Assembly: GCF_900148835.1 (NCBI RefSeq)
Contig: NZ_FRYK01000001.1
Coordinates: 1,219,391-1,283,390, forward strand
DNA from: Flavobacterium cucumis
GTDB taxonomy: Bacteria > Bacteroidota > Bacteroidia > Flavobacteriales > Flavobacteriaceae
Length of the DNA: 64,000 nt
Reading direction: 5' to 3'
The translations under genes were made by a program, and so were the position numbers. Under the pieces are notes generated by a model. The model was not told the origin of the DNA and did no database searches. It was given only the letters and a program-made list of their open reading frames with translations. Every line of letters starts with the position of its first letter. The stretch's first letter is position 1. Below are positions 34,252 to 43,231 of the stretch, one piece after another.

Positions 34252-34259
34252 TATCTTTG
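34252..34259 (+). promoter_or_regulatory. rsgA promoter -7 box
   Basis: TATCTTTG fits TAnnTTTG. Downstream, the leader is made of AACTTCT-like heptamers (34286-34312) that end in a second apparent box (TAACTTTG, 34306-34313), but that one overlaps the start codon. Confidence 0.5.
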
Positions 34260-34314
34260 CTACAACTAACGAGTTAGATTTAGAAAACTTCTAACTTTTA
34301 ACTTCTAACTTTGC

Positions 34315-35295
34315 ATGACAGGAATCGTTTATAAATCTACTGGAAGTTGGTATACCATCAAAACAGAAAATGGTGACTTTTTGGAGTGCCGTATAAAAGG
34401 TAAATTTAGAATGAAAGGTATTAAAAGTACCAATCCTATTGCCGTTGGAGATGTAGTAGATTATGATATCGAAAATACATCTGATGAAACAACTGGAGTT
34501 ATAACAGCTATTCATGAAAGAAAGAATTACATTGTAAGAAAATCAGTAAATCTATCGCATCAAATGCATATTATTGCGTCGAATATTGATGTGGTGTTTT
34601 TATTGGTAACTATAAACAATCCACCCACAACAACAAGTTTTATTGATCGATTTTTAGTTACAGCTGAAGCTTACGGAATTGAAGCTGTAATCGTTTTTAA
34701 TAAAATTGATACTTTTGATGAAGCTACTTTAGATGAACAATTGTATTTGCAACATGTTTATTCATCAATTGGTTATAAATGTTTACGTGTCTCTGCAAAA
34801 GATGCAAAAGGTATTGAGGAATTGAAAGCTTTAATGAAAGATAAAGTTTCGATGTTTTCGGGCCATTCAGGTGTTGGGAAATCAACTTTGGTAAATACGT
34901 TAGAGCCATCATTGAATTTAAAAACCAAACAAATATCAGAGTCACATGCCCAAGGGAAACATACTACAACCTTTGCCGAAATGTTTGATTTGTCTTTTGG
35001 AGCAAAAATTATTGATACGCCTGGAATCCGAGGTTTTGGGATTGTGGATATGGATAAACAGGAAATAGGAGATTATTTCCCTGAATTTTTTGCTTTGAAA
35101 GATCAGTGTAAATTTAATAATTGTTTGCATAAGGATGAACCACATTGTGCTATTAAAAAAGCATTAGAAAAGGACGAAATTTCTTGGTCGCGTTACAAAA
35201 GTTATATACAAATTTTAGAAGGTGACGAAGAACACTATCGTTCGGATATTTATGATGCAGAGAGAAGAGCTAGTGATGAAACTAGAAAGTCATAG
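34315..35295 (+). CDS. rsgA: Ribosome small-subunit assembly GTPase
   Basis: Circularly permuted GTPase that acts in late 30S assembly. An N-terminal OB fold (about 1-75) is followed by the permuted G motifs: NKID, then GHSGVGKST (183-191), then DTPGIRGFG. A C-terminal zinc finger follows with Cys265, Cys270, His272 and Cys278. At 326 residues it is normal length. It lies upstream of dtd, but a 125-bp gap with a TATTTTTG box suggests separate transcription. Confidence 0.95.
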   Translation: MTGIVYKSTGSWYTIKTENGDFLECRIKGKFRMKGIKSTNPIAVGDVVDYDIENTSDETTGVITAIHERKNYIVRKSVNLSHQMHIIASNIDVVFLLVTINNPPTTTSFIDRFLVTAEAYGIEAVIVFNKIDTFDEATLDEQLYLQHVYSSIGYKCLRVSAKDAKGIEELKALMKDKVSMFSGHSGVGKSTLVNTLEPSLNLKTKQISESHAQGKHTTTFAEMFDLSFGAKIIDTPGIRGFGIVDMDKQEIGDYFPEFFALKDQCKFNNCLHKDEPHCAIKKALEKDEISWSRYKSYIQILEGDEEHYRSDIYDAERRASDETRKS

Positions 35296-35420
35296 TAGTG
35301 GTGGTTTATTGTATTTAAAAATCAGGGTTATAAAAGTTAATTTTTAAATTTTGGTTACTAAAAAAAGTGTAAATACGGATTTCCGTAAATAAATTCTGTT
35401 ATTTTTCCTATTTTTGATAA

Positions 35421-35873
35421 ATGAAAGCAGTTATTCAAAGAGTTTCTCAGTCATCAGTTGTAGTAGATAGTCAGGTAATTTCACAAATTCGACAAGGTTT
35501 ATTGGTTTTAGTTGGAATTGAAGATGCAGATAATGAGGATGATATCAATTGGTTGGTATCAAAAATAGTTCATCTTAGAATTTTTGCTAACGAAAATCAA
35601 ATAATGAATTTGTCGTTAAAGGATATTGACGGGGAGATGATTGTAGTAAGCCAGTTCACCTTACATGCTTTGACTAAAAAAGGGAATCGTCCCAGTTACA
35701 TTAGAGCATCAAAGCCTGAAATTGCTATTCCACTTTACGAATCCTTTTTAAAACAAATGGAAAGTGAATTAGGTAAAAAAATACAAACTGGACAATTCGG
35801 AGCCGATATGAAAGTGAGTTTGGTTAATGACGGTCCCGTAACTATTATAATTGATACAAAAAATAAAGAATAA
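35421..35873 (+). CDS. dtd: D-aminoacyl-tRNA deacylase
   Basis: Removes D-amino acids (and glycine mischarged on tRNA-Ala) from tRNA. The 150-residue protein has the SQFTL motif (about 76-80) and the terminal NDGPVTI motif (about 138-144, Gly-cisPro), which together form the active site. It starts MKAVIQRVSQSSV, the conserved N-terminus. It is followed after 21 bp by the first of two DUF3857 proteins. Confidence 0.95.
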   Translation: MKAVIQRVSQSSVVVDSQVISQIRQGLLVLVGIEDADNEDDINWLVSKIVHLRIFANENQIMNLSLKDIDGEMIVVSQFTLHALTKKGNRPSYIRASKPEIAIPLYESFLKQMESELGKKIQTGQFGADMKVSLVNDGPVTIIIDTKNKE

Positions 35874-35894
35874 AAATTCCATACAAATTTAATT

Positions 35895-37790
35895 ATGAAA
35901 AAAAATCTCATTCTTTTTCTTTTTTTCTCTCTATTGAATTATTCACAAGATTTGAAATTATCGACACTATTTATTCCCAAAGAATTAATGGAAAATGCTA
36001 ATAGTGTAGTTAGAAATCAAAAATTAGAAATTAATATTTTGTCTCAAAAGTTGATGCAAATTCGTAAATCAAAAATTATAACAGTTTTAAATAGTAAGGG
36101 ATTAAACAATATAGATGCGGTAGAATATTATGATGGCTCTACAAAATTAAAGTCTATAGAAGCTGTTATCTATAATGCATCTGGTGCTGAACTGAGGAAA
36201 ATAAGAAGAAAAGATTTTAAAGATCAAAGTGTTGCGGATGGCTTTTCTGTTTACAACGATAATAGAATGGTTTATTTAGATTATACCCCTACTGAATACC
36301 CTTTTACAATTGTTTACAATAGTGAAATAGAAACGTTTAATACTGCTTTTATTCCAACTTGGTATCCTCTTGACGATTATTATGAGAGTATCCAAGAATC
36401 ATCAATCGCTATTAAATATGAAGTTGATTTGGGTTTTAAGTTTAAAGAGAGAAATTTTATTGATGATAAGATAAAGAGAACAGAGCAAAGTCAATTATTA
36501 TTCTATTCTGTAGAAAATTATCCAGCAAGGAAGTATGAAGAGCTTTCACCAACATTTATTCAAAATAATCCATCTGTTTTATTTGGATTAAACTCTTTTT
36601 ACCTAGAGGGTTATCAGGGAAATGCAAGAGATTGGAATGAGTTTAGTTCATGGGTTTATAACAGTCTTTTAAAAGATACAGAAACTTTACCAGAGGCAAC
36701 AGTTGCAAAAATGAAATCTCTTGTTGGAGATGAAAAAGATCCAATAAAAAAAGCAAGAATTGTATATAAGTTTGTTCAAGATAAAACACGTTATGTTAGT
36801 GTTCAAATGGGAATTGGTGGATGGAAACCGATGTTAGCAGCAGATGTAGATAGGTTAGGATATGGAGATTGTAAAGCATTGTCTAACTATACTAGAGTTT
36901 TACTTAAGAGTGTTGGAGTAGATTCTTATTATACCATTATTTATGGAGGAAATAATAAGCAGAATATATTAGATGATTTTGTTGCTATGCAAGGTAATCA
37001 TGCGATATTATCTATTCCATATAAAAATAACTATATATTTTTAGAGTGTACCAGTCAAACAAGTCCATTCGGTTTTAATGGTGATTTTACAGATGATAGA
37101 TATGCGTTAGTTGTAAAACCTCATGGTGGAGAAATCATAAAAACAAATGATTACAATAATTCAAAAAGTAAACAGAGTATAAAAGCTTTTTGTAAAATTA
37201 ATGAAAGAGGGGATTTAAAGGCAAAATTGAATTATAAGTCAAAGGGAGTTCAATATGAACAAAAAAGTGAAGTTGAGATTAAATCAAAGGATGATCAAGA
37301 ATTGCATTATAAAGAGATGTTAAGTTGGTTGAATGCACTAGAGGTAAATTCAGTATCAATTATAAATGATAAAGAAACGATTGAATTTATAGAGGATTTG
37401 GATGTTTTAGTTCCATCGTATGCTACTTTTTCCAATGGATTAATGTTTAATTTGAATGTTTTTAATAGAACATCATTTATACCACAGCGATACAGAAATA
37501 GGTTAAATTCTTTTGAAATCGATACTGGTTTTTTTGATGAAGATGAAGTTGAGATTGAAATTCCAAATGGGTACATTGTTGAGGCAAAACCAAATAATGT
37601 TGAAATTTCAGATAAATTTGGAACATATAAAATGGAGATAGAAATAAATACTAATAGAATATTATTCAAGAGGAGTTATTTGTTAAAAAATGGATCGTAT
37701 CCGAAAGAGGAATATGAAAAGTTTAGAAATTTTTCAGAACAAATTTCAAAAGCAGATAATTCAAAAATTATTTTTAAAAGAACTAACTAA
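35895..37790 (+). CDS. Secreted DUF3857/transglutaminase-like protein, catalytic residues present
   Basis: A 631-residue protein with a signal peptide ending LNYSQ. A DUF3857-type beta domain (about 50-230) is followed by a transglutaminase-like domain with Cys326 in GYGDCKALSNY, His369 in GNHAIL and an acidic partner near 384 (FLECTSQ). A DUF3858-like C-terminal region follows. The triad-like set appears intact, so it may be a protease, amidase or transglutaminase in the cell envelope. It is in tandem with a diverged paralogue (13-bp gap) that lacks the cysteine. Confidence 0.85.
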   Translation: MKKNLILFLFFSLLNYSQDLKLSTLFIPKELMENANSVVRNQKLEINILSQKLMQIRKSKIITVLNSKGLNNIDAVEYYDGSTKLKSIEAVIYNASGAELRKIRRKDFKDQSVADGFSVYNDNRMVYLDYTPTEYPFTIVYNSEIETFNTAFIPTWYPLDDYYESIQESSIAIKYEVDLGFKFKERNFIDDKIKRTEQSQLLFYSVENYPARKYEELSPTFIQNNPSVLFGLNSFYLEGYQGNARDWNEFSSWVYNSLLKDTETLPEATVAKMKSLVGDEKDPIKKARIVYKFVQDKTRYVSVQMGIGGWKPMLAADVDRLGYGDCKALSNYTRVLLKSVGVDSYYTIIYGGNNKQNILDDFVAMQGNHAILSIPYKNNYIFLECTSQTSPFGFNGDFTDDRYALVVKPHGGEIIKTNDYNNSKSKQSIKAFCKINERGDLKAKLNYKSKGVQYEQKSEVEIKSKDDQELHYKEMLSWLNALEVNSVSIINDKETIEFIEDLDVLVPSYATFSNGLMFNLNVFNRTSFIPQRYRNRLNSFEIDTGFFDEDEVEIEIPNGYIVEAKPNNVEISDKFGTYKMEIEINTNRILFKRSYLLKNGSYPKEEYEKFRNFSEQISKADNSKIIFKRTN

Positions 37791-37803
37791 TTAAACCTAT
37801 AAA

Positions 37804-39819
37804 ATGAAAAATTTATTTATTTATTTATTTATCCTGAACCTTAATTTATTTTATTCTCAAGAATATAAATTGGGAAAAGTTACCATTGATGAATTAAAAG
37901 AGAATGAACATAAATTAGAAAAGGATGCAAGTGCTTGTAAAATCTTTAGTAAGGCTAAAACATATATGGTTTATAATAACGATAAAGGTTTTGAATTAGT
38001 TACCGAAGTAGAAAATAAGATAAAGATTTACAAGACAGATGGATTAAAATTTGCAAATTTTTCAGTTGATTTCTATAGTTATGGATCAGATAAAGAGATT
38101 GTGAATTTTTCAGATGCAGTTACTTATAATTTAGTAGCTGGTAAAATTGAAAAGACAAAGCTAAAAAGTGAAGGAGAATTTACGGAAAGAATAAACAAAT
38201 ATAATCAAGTAAAAAAAATTACTATGCCTAATGTTAAGGTTGGGTCTATAGTAGAATATAAATATACCATTAAGTCACCTTTTGTTTCTCAAGTTAAGGA
38301 TTGGTATTTTCAGGATTTAATTCCTGTAGATTATTCTAGTTTTCAAATAAGGATTCCAGAATATTACACATATAATAGCTTTACAAAAGGATCTTTAAAT
38401 ATTAAGAGTATTAAGAACACAGTCTCTTCAAGTTTAACAATTAATAGTAAAGAGCGACAATCTACGAGTCGAGGAAGAACAGTTTCTACTGAGTTTTCAC
38501 AATCAAAGGTTGATTTTAAGGAAAATATTTCTAATTTTGAGATTCATGATGTTCCTTCAATAAAAGAAGAGACGTTTGTAAAGAATCTTGCAAATTACAT
38601 TGGTGGTGTAACTCATGAATTAGCGTCGATACAATATCCAAATGAACCTTTTAAACTGCTTTCAACTTCTTGGGAAGAGGTTGCTAAAAATATTAATTTA
38701 TCTCAGGATTTTGGAGGTGAGTTAAGTAAAATGAGTTATTTTGAAGATGATATTAATAAGTTATTAGTAGGGAAAAATTCTGATCAAGAAAAGATGATAT
38801 CTATTTTTGAGTTTGTGAAAAATAATTTCAAATGGAATGGCTATTTTGGGATTTATACTGATGAAGGATTAAAGAATACATATAAGAATAAAATTGGAAA
38901 TGTTGCAGATCTTAATTTATTGCTTACAGCTATTTTGAGATTTTCAAAGTTAAATGCTCATCCCGTTTTGATTAGTTCTGTGTCAAACGGAATACCACTT
39001 TTTCCATCAAGAACTGCTTTTAATTATGTCTTGGCTGGAGTTGAGATAGAAGGTAGAACAATTTTACTTGATGCTACTGATAAGTTTTCTCATTTAAATA
39101 TTTTGCCTTATAGAGCAATTAACTGGAGAGGGAGAATGATATATGAAAATGGAGGCTCAAAGGAAATTGATTTAGAGCCTACTGTCGTTTCAAAAGACAA
39201 TATTATTATGGATTATTCTGTATCCACATCAGGAAGTATTCAAGGTACTATTAAAAGACAGTTAACGGATTACAATGCCTATAATTATAGAAATGATTAT
39301 GGTTTACTCAATGATGAATCTGTTATTGAGAAAAAAGAAAAATCACTTGGCGGTATTGTAATTGATAACTATAATAAAGAGAATGCGGACAATTTAAATG
39401 CGGCTGTTATTGAATCCTTTGACTTTGAGGATAATAAGAATGTTGAGGTTATAGGGGATAAAATTTATATATCACCTCTTCTGTTTTACGCTTTAGATTC
39501 TAACCCTTTTAAAAGTGACAATCGTACTTTTCCAATAGAATTTGCATATCCACATTCAGATAAATATATTATAACTTTGCAAATACCTGAGGGTTATGTA
39601 GTTGATTATGTTCCTGAAACTGAGAATCTGTTTTTTGCTGATAAGATTTTGTCACATAGATATATCGTTAATAAAGATGAAAAAACTCTTAAGTTCATGA
39701 TTCAAGACGATGTTAATGTTACTATTTTATCCTCAGAATTTTATCCAGACTTGAAGGAATACTATAATAAAAAGTGGATTAAACAAAATGAGAAAATTGT
39801 GTTGAAAAAGAAGATATAA
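37804..39819 (+). CDS. Secreted DUF3857/transglutaminase-like protein, probable pseudo-enzyme
   Basis: A 671-residue paralogue of the upstream gene with the same order: signal peptide (LFYSQ), DUF3857-type domain, transglutaminase-like domain and C-terminal beta region. The position of the catalytic Cys reads GNVADLNLLL, with Ala368 in its place, and the His position reads FNYVLAG with Tyr/Asn. LLDATD keeps the acid. It therefore looks catalytically dead and may bind or scaffold. The reading frame is intact, so it is not a pseudogene. It ends 1 bp before the MazG-like gene. Confidence 0.83.
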   Translation: MKNLFIYLFILNLNLFYSQEYKLGKVTIDELKENEHKLEKDASACKIFSKAKTYMVYNNDKGFELVTEVENKIKIYKTDGLKFANFSVDFYSYGSDKEIVNFSDAVTYNLVAGKIEKTKLKSEGEFTERINKYNQVKKITMPNVKVGSIVEYKYTIKSPFVSQVKDWYFQDLIPVDYSSFQIRIPEYYTYNSFTKGSLNIKSIKNTVSSSLTINSKERQSTSRGRTVSTEFSQSKVDFKENISNFEIHDVPSIKEETFVKNLANYIGGVTHELASIQYPNEPFKLLSTSWEEVAKNINLSQDFGGELSKMSYFEDDINKLLVGKNSDQEKMISIFEFVKNNFKWNGYFGIYTDEGLKNTYKNKIGNVADLNLLLTAILRFSKLNAHPVLISSVSNGIPLFPSRTAFNYVLAGVEIEGRTILLDATDKFSHLNILPYRAINWRGRMIYENGGSKEIDLEPTVVSKDNIIMDYSVSTSGSIQGTIKRQLTDYNAYNYRNDYGLLNDESVIEKKEKSLGGIVIDNYNKENADNLNAAVIESFDFEDNKNVEVIGDKIYISPLLFYALDSNPFKSDNRTFPIEFAYPHSDKYIITLQIPEGYVVDYVPETENLFFADKILSHRYIVNKDEKTLKFMIQDDVNVTILSSEFYPDLKEYYNKKWIKQNEKIVLKKKI

Positions 39820-39820
39820 T

Positions 39821-40147
39821 ATGAACCTAAAAAACGCGCAACAAGAAGTCGATAATTGGATAAAAGAACACGGTGTTCGCTATTTTAATGAGTTAACTAA
39901 TATGGCGCAACTTACTGAAGAAGTAGGAGAAGTCGCTCGAATTATTGCTCGCAGATATGGCGAACAATCAGAGAAGGAAAGTGATAAAAACAAAGATCTT
40001 GGTGAAGAACTCGCCGATGTAGTTTTTGTAGTTTTATGTTTAGCGAATCAAACAGGAGTGGATTTACAAGCTGCTTTCGATAAGAAAATGGATTTAAAAA
40101 CCAAACGCGATCACGATAGACATCATAATAATGAGAAACTAAAATAA
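39821..40147 (+). CDS. MazG-like nucleotide pyrophosphohydrolase
   Basis: A 108-residue all-alpha NTP pyrophosphohydrolase. The EExxE..ExxD metal site is seen in LTEEVGEVARIIARRYGE (about 31-48) and DLGEELADVVF (about 62-72). This is the short single-domain form that hydrolyses (d)NTPs for pool sanitation. It starts 1 bp after the pseudo-transglutaminase gene, so it is probably cotranscribed with it. A HisE-like role is less likely. Confidence 0.9.
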   Translation: MNLKNAQQEVDNWIKEHGVRYFNELTNMAQLTEEVGEVARIIARRYGEQSEKESDKNKDLGEELADVVFVVLCLANQTGVDLQAAFDKKMDLKTKRDHDRHHNNEKLK

Positions 40148-40149
40148 GG

Positions 40150-40238
40150 TAAATGGTGATGGGTTAAAGGTAAAAGGTCACTTGTTGATGTTGAAACTCC
40201 CTTAACCTTTCTCTTTTAACCTTTCACCCTTATAAAAA
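40150..40238. repeat. Heptamer-based inverted repeat upstream of the SMR transporter
   Basis: GGGTTAAAGGTAAAAGGTCA-like sequence (about 40159-40178) is answered by AACCTTTCTCTTTTAACCTTTCA (40205-40228 in part) in inverted order, so a long imperfect hairpin can form. It holds AAAGGT-type units like other arrays in this window. No riboswitch consensus is seen. Confidence 0.5.
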
Positions 40239-40239
40239 C

Positions 40240-40566
40240 ATGAATTGGATTTTACTCATCATAGCAGGTTTGTTTGAAGTAGGCTTTGCAACTTGCCTAG
40301 GAAAAGCAAAAGAAACAACAGGAAATAGTTCTTTATTTTGGTACGGAGGTTTTTTAGTTTGTCTTTCTGTTAGCATGATTTTATTAGTGAAAGCGACAAA
40401 AGAATTGCCTATCGGTACAGCTTACGCAGTTTGGACCGGAATCGGTGCTGTAGGAAGTGTTTTAGTGGGGGTCATTGTTTTTAAAGAGCCTGCAACTTTT
40501 TGGCGTGTTTTCTTCATCTGTACGTTAATTTTATCCATAATCGGATTAAAAATGGTAACCAAATAA
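40240..40566 (+). CDS. Small multidrug resistance transporter, Gdx/SugE type
   Basis: A 108-residue protein with four transmembrane helices. The membrane-embedded Glu is in LFEVGFA (Glu13). The central LPIGTAYAVWTGIGAVG (about 60-76) follows the Gdx/SugE subtype rather than EmrE, so guanidinium export is the best guess. Some SMR members act as pairs; only one is here. No guanidine riboswitch is visible upstream. The stop codon overlaps the aroA start by one base, an odd pairing. Confidence 0.88.
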   Translation: MNWILLIIAGLFEVGFATCLGKAKETTGNSSLFWYGGFLVCLSVSMILLVKATKELPIGTAYAVWTGIGAVGSVLVGVIVFKEPATFWRVFFICTLILSIIGLKMVTK

Positions 40567-41813
40567 TGAAATTATTACTTCCATTATCCCGTACTAAGCC
40601 TTCAGCATCCATTAAAATAACGGGTAGTAAATCTGAAACGAATAGATTGTTGTTGTTGCAGGCATTATACCCAAATTTAGTTTTGGAGAATACTTCAAAT
40701 TCTGATGATTCTGAAGTCATGTTGAAAGCATTGAAAAACTCCCAACTCCCAACTTCCAACTCCCAACTCATAGATGTTCATCATGCGGGTACTGCTATGC
40801 GTTTTTTAACCGCTTTCTTTTCTATACAAGCGGGTAAAGAAGTTGTGTTAACTGGGTCATCTCGTATGAAAGAACGTCCCATAAAAATTTTGGTAGAGGC
40901 TTTAAATAAGTTGGGTGCCGAAGTTATTTATGAAGAAGAAGAAGGTTTTCCGCCAGTTCGTATTAAAGGGAAAAAGTTGGTCAAAAATAAAGTATCACTT
41001 CCTGCTAATGTAAGTAGTCAGTATATTTCAGCATTACTTTTAATTGCGCCAAAATTAGAGAATGGCTTAGCATTAGTTTTGGAGGGCGAAATTACTTCTG
41101 TTCCTTATATCAAAATGACGTTAGCTTTGTTGCATGAAATTGGAGTAGAAACTTCTTTTATCGGGAATACAATTGTTGTTCAACATGCTAAATTTGTTTC
41201 AGCATCTCAATTAACGGTTGAATCCGATTGGTCATCTGTTTCGTATTGGTATTCTATTGTTGCTTTATCAAAAGTGGGTACTCAAATGATACTCTCTAGT
41301 TATAAAGAAAATAGTTTACAAGGTGATAGTACATTAGTAGATATTTATCAAGATTTTGGTGTTGCAACTTCATTTAATAATGATAACTCAATAACAATAT
41401 CAAAATTTAAAACTCATAACTCATTGCCTTTAATTTTTGATCTTAGAGATTCACCTGATATTGCTCAAACCATTGCTGTTACTTGCTTTGGATTAGGAGT
41501 GGGCTGTGAATTGAATGGACTACACACTTTAAAAATTAAAGAGACCGATAGATTAGAAGCTTTAAAAGTAGAGTTGACGAAGTTAGGTGCTAAGGTTACG
41601 GTTACAAATGAAAAATTGATACTAGAATCTTCAAGTACTATCAAAGAAAATGTAGAAATTGCAACTTATCAAGATCATAGAATGGCTATGGCATTTGCTC
41701 CATTAGCATTGAGAGTTCCTATTCAAATTAATGAAGCTGAAGTAGTTTCTAAATCGTATCCGGATTTTTGGGAAGATTTGAGAAAAGCAGGATTTACTAT
41801 TGAAGAAATTTAA
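40566..41813 (+). CDS. aroA: 3-phosphoshikimate 1-carboxyvinyltransferase (EPSP synthase)
   Basis: Sixth step of the shikimate pathway. SKSETNRLLLL (about 20-30) carries the conserved Lys and Arg, HAGTAMRFLTA binds shikimate, and DLRDSPDIAQT and KETDRLEAL are family motifs. At 415 residues it is slightly shorter than the E. coli enzyme. The ATG at 40566 is used; upstream in-frame codons lie inside the SMR gene. Near residue 60 an AACTCCC repeat (40738-40768) codes for NSQLPTSNSQL, a low-complexity insert. A tRNA gene on the other strand follows. Confidence 0.94.
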   Translation: MKLLLPLSRTKPSASIKITGSKSETNRLLLLQALYPNLVLENTSNSDDSEVMLKALKNSQLPTSNSQLIDVHHAGTAMRFLTAFFSIQAGKEVVLTGSSRMKERPIKILVEALNKLGAEVIYEEEEGFPPVRIKGKKLVKNKVSLPANVSSQYISALLLIAPKLENGLALVLEGEITSVPYIKMTLALLHEIGVETSFIGNTIVVQHAKFVSASQLTVESDWSSVSYWYSIVALSKVGTQMILSSYKENSLQGDSTLVDIYQDFGVATSFNNDNSITISKFKTHNSLPLIFDLRDSPDIAQTIAVTCFGLGVGCELNGLHTLKIKETDRLEALKVELTKLGAKVTVTNEKLILESSSTIKENVEIATYQDHRMAMAFAPLALRVPIQINEAEVVSKSYPDFWEDLRKAGFTIEEI

Positions 41814-41820
41814 AAGAAAG

Positions 41821-41894
41821 TCGGGATGACTGGATTCGAACCAGCGACCCCTAGCACCCCATGCTAGTACGCTACCAGGCTGCGCTACATCCCG
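41821..41894 (-). tRNA. tRNA-Pro (anticodon GGG)
   Basis: The minus strand folds as a cloverleaf: acceptor CGGGATG/CATCCCG with A as discriminator, and a D arm with GCGCAGCCTGGTAGCG. The anticodon stem CTAGC/GCTAG holds the loop ATGGGGT, so the anticodon is GGG. The T arm has the GGTTCGAATCC core. The 3' CCA is not encoded. It lies 8 bp beyond aroA and reads towards it. Confidence 0.95.
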
Positions 41895-41952
41895 AAATTT
41901 TTGCAAAAATAATAACTTTAATTAGATTTATAAAAAATAAATAACAAATTAC

Positions 41953-41984
41953 TTGACAACCCCTATTTTCAGATTGTATATTTG
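41953..41984 (+). promoter_or_regulatory. queA promoter
   Basis: TTG (41953-41955), a 21-bp spacer and TATATTTG (41977-41984) match the Bacteroidetes consensus. The leader contains two ACTTAAT heptamers before the queA ATG. Confidence 0.65.
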
Positions 41985-42045
41985 CAACCGTTTTTAGTAA
42001 GATGCAAGTCTTATATACTAAATTCTTAATACTTAATACTAAACT

Positions 42046-43095
42046 ATGAAATTATCACATTTCAATTTCAATTTGCCAGAAGAATTATTAGCTGAATTTC
42101 CTACTGAAAACAGAGATGAATCTCGTCTAATGGTAGTGAATAGAAAAACAGGAACAATTGAGCACAAATTATTCAAAGACGTTATCGATTATTTTGATGA
42201 TGGTGATGTAATGGTGTTGAACAATACAAAGGTTTTTCCAGCTCGTTTATATGGAAATAAAGAAAAAACAGGTGCTCGTATTGAAGTTTTCTTACTAAGA
42301 GAATTAAATGCGGAACAACGTTTATGGGATGTTTTAGTTGATCCAGCGCGTAAAATTCGTATTGGAAATAAATTATATTTTGGTGATGACGATTCTTTAG
42401 TAGCTGAGGTAATTGACAATACTACCTCTCGTGGGAGAACATTACGTTTCTTATACGATGGGTCCTATGAAGAATTCAGAGAAAAATTAGTTGAGCTTGG
42501 AGAAACTCCAATTCCTAAATACATCAATCGTGAAGTCACTCCAGAAGATGCAGAACGCTACCAAACGATTTATGCAAAAGAGGAAGGTGCTGTTGCAGCT
42601 CCGACTGCTGGTTTGCATTTTTCTAAACATTTATTAAAGCGTTTAGAAATCAAGGGTGTGGATTTTGCAGAAGTAACATTGCATGTTGGTTTAGGAACTT
42701 TTAATCCAGTTGAGGTAGAAGATTTATCTAAGCACAAAATGGATTCTGAAGAAATGATAATTACGCAAGAAGCTTGTGATATTGTTAATAATGCGAAAGC
42801 GAATAAGAAAAAAATCTGTTGTGTGGGGACTACATCCATGCGTGCTATGGAAAGTTCTGTTTCTTCACAAAGGACTTTAAATCCGTATACAGGTTGGACC
42901 AATAAATTTATTTATCCACCTTACGATTTTAGTATTGCAGATTGTATGATTACTAACTTTCATACGCCAAAATCAACTTTGCTAATGATGATTTCGGCAT
43001 TTTGTGGTCATGACTTAATGATGAAAGCATATAAAGAAGCCATTCAAGAAAAATATCGTTTTTACTCATATGGAGACGCAATGTTAATTATATAA
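42046..43095 (+). CDS. queA: S-adenosylmethionine:tRNA ribosyltransferase-isomerase
   Basis: Adds the epoxycyclopentane ring in queuosine synthesis on tRNA. It begins [25 protein letters not shown] (shown in part), with PTAGLHFS (about 186-193), [10 protein letters not shown] and [16 protein letters not shown] as family motifs. 349 residues is normal. It stands alone between its own promoter and terminator. Another queuosine gene, queE, lies at 57940. Confidence 0.96.
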   Translation: MKLSHFNFNLPEELLAEFPTENRDESRLMVVNRKTGTIEHKLFKDVIDYFDDGDVMVLNNTKVFPARLYGNKEKTGARIEVFLLRELNAEQRLWDVLVDPARKIRIGNKLYFGDDDSLVAEVIDNTTSRGRTLRFLYDGSYEEFREKLVELGETPIPKYINREVTPEDAERYQTIYAKEEGAVAAPTAGLHFSKHLLKRLEIKGVDFAEVTLHVGLGTFNPVEVEDLSKHKMDSEEMIITQEACDIVNNAKANKKKICCVGTTSMRAMESSVSSQRTLNPYTGWTNKFIYPPYDFSIADCMITNFHTPKSTLLMMISAFCGHDLMMKAYKEAIQEKYRFYSYGDAMLII

Positions 43096-43101
43096 TTTCT
43101 G

Positions 43102-43133
43102 AAAATCTCAATCGAAAGGTTGGGATTTTTTTT
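43102..43133 (+). terminator. queA terminator
   Basis: AAATCTCAA (43102-43110) pairs with TTGGGATTT (43119-43127) through one wobble, followed by a run of T. Confidence 0.75.
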
Positions 43134-43175
43134 TCCAGTAATCTTTCGAATTCAAATTCCTTTTTGCCTTTTTTT

Positions 43176-43211
43176 AAAAGTTGGTCACCTACTAACTTTT
43201 CTCTATTTTTG
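43176..43211 (+). promoter_or_regulatory. kynU promoter with an inverted-repeat operator candidate
   Basis: TTG (43181-43183), 20 bp, then TATTTTTG (43204-43211). Over the -33 element lies AAAAGTTGGT (43176-43185), five bases, ACTAACTTTT (43191-43200), an inverted repeat with one mismatch, in the right place for a regulator site. Confidence 0.55.
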
Positions 43212-43231
43212 CTAAACAAACAAACAAGAAA

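Noticed and set aside
37804..39819. The second transglutaminase-like gene as a pseudogene
   Set aside because: The frame is intact with a signal peptide and full domain order; only active-site residues are changed.
40150..40239. A guanidine riboswitch upstream of the Gdx/SugE-like transporter
   Set aside because: No ykkC, mini-ykkC (ACGR loops) or ykkC-III core is visible; the region is made of AAAGGT-type repeats.
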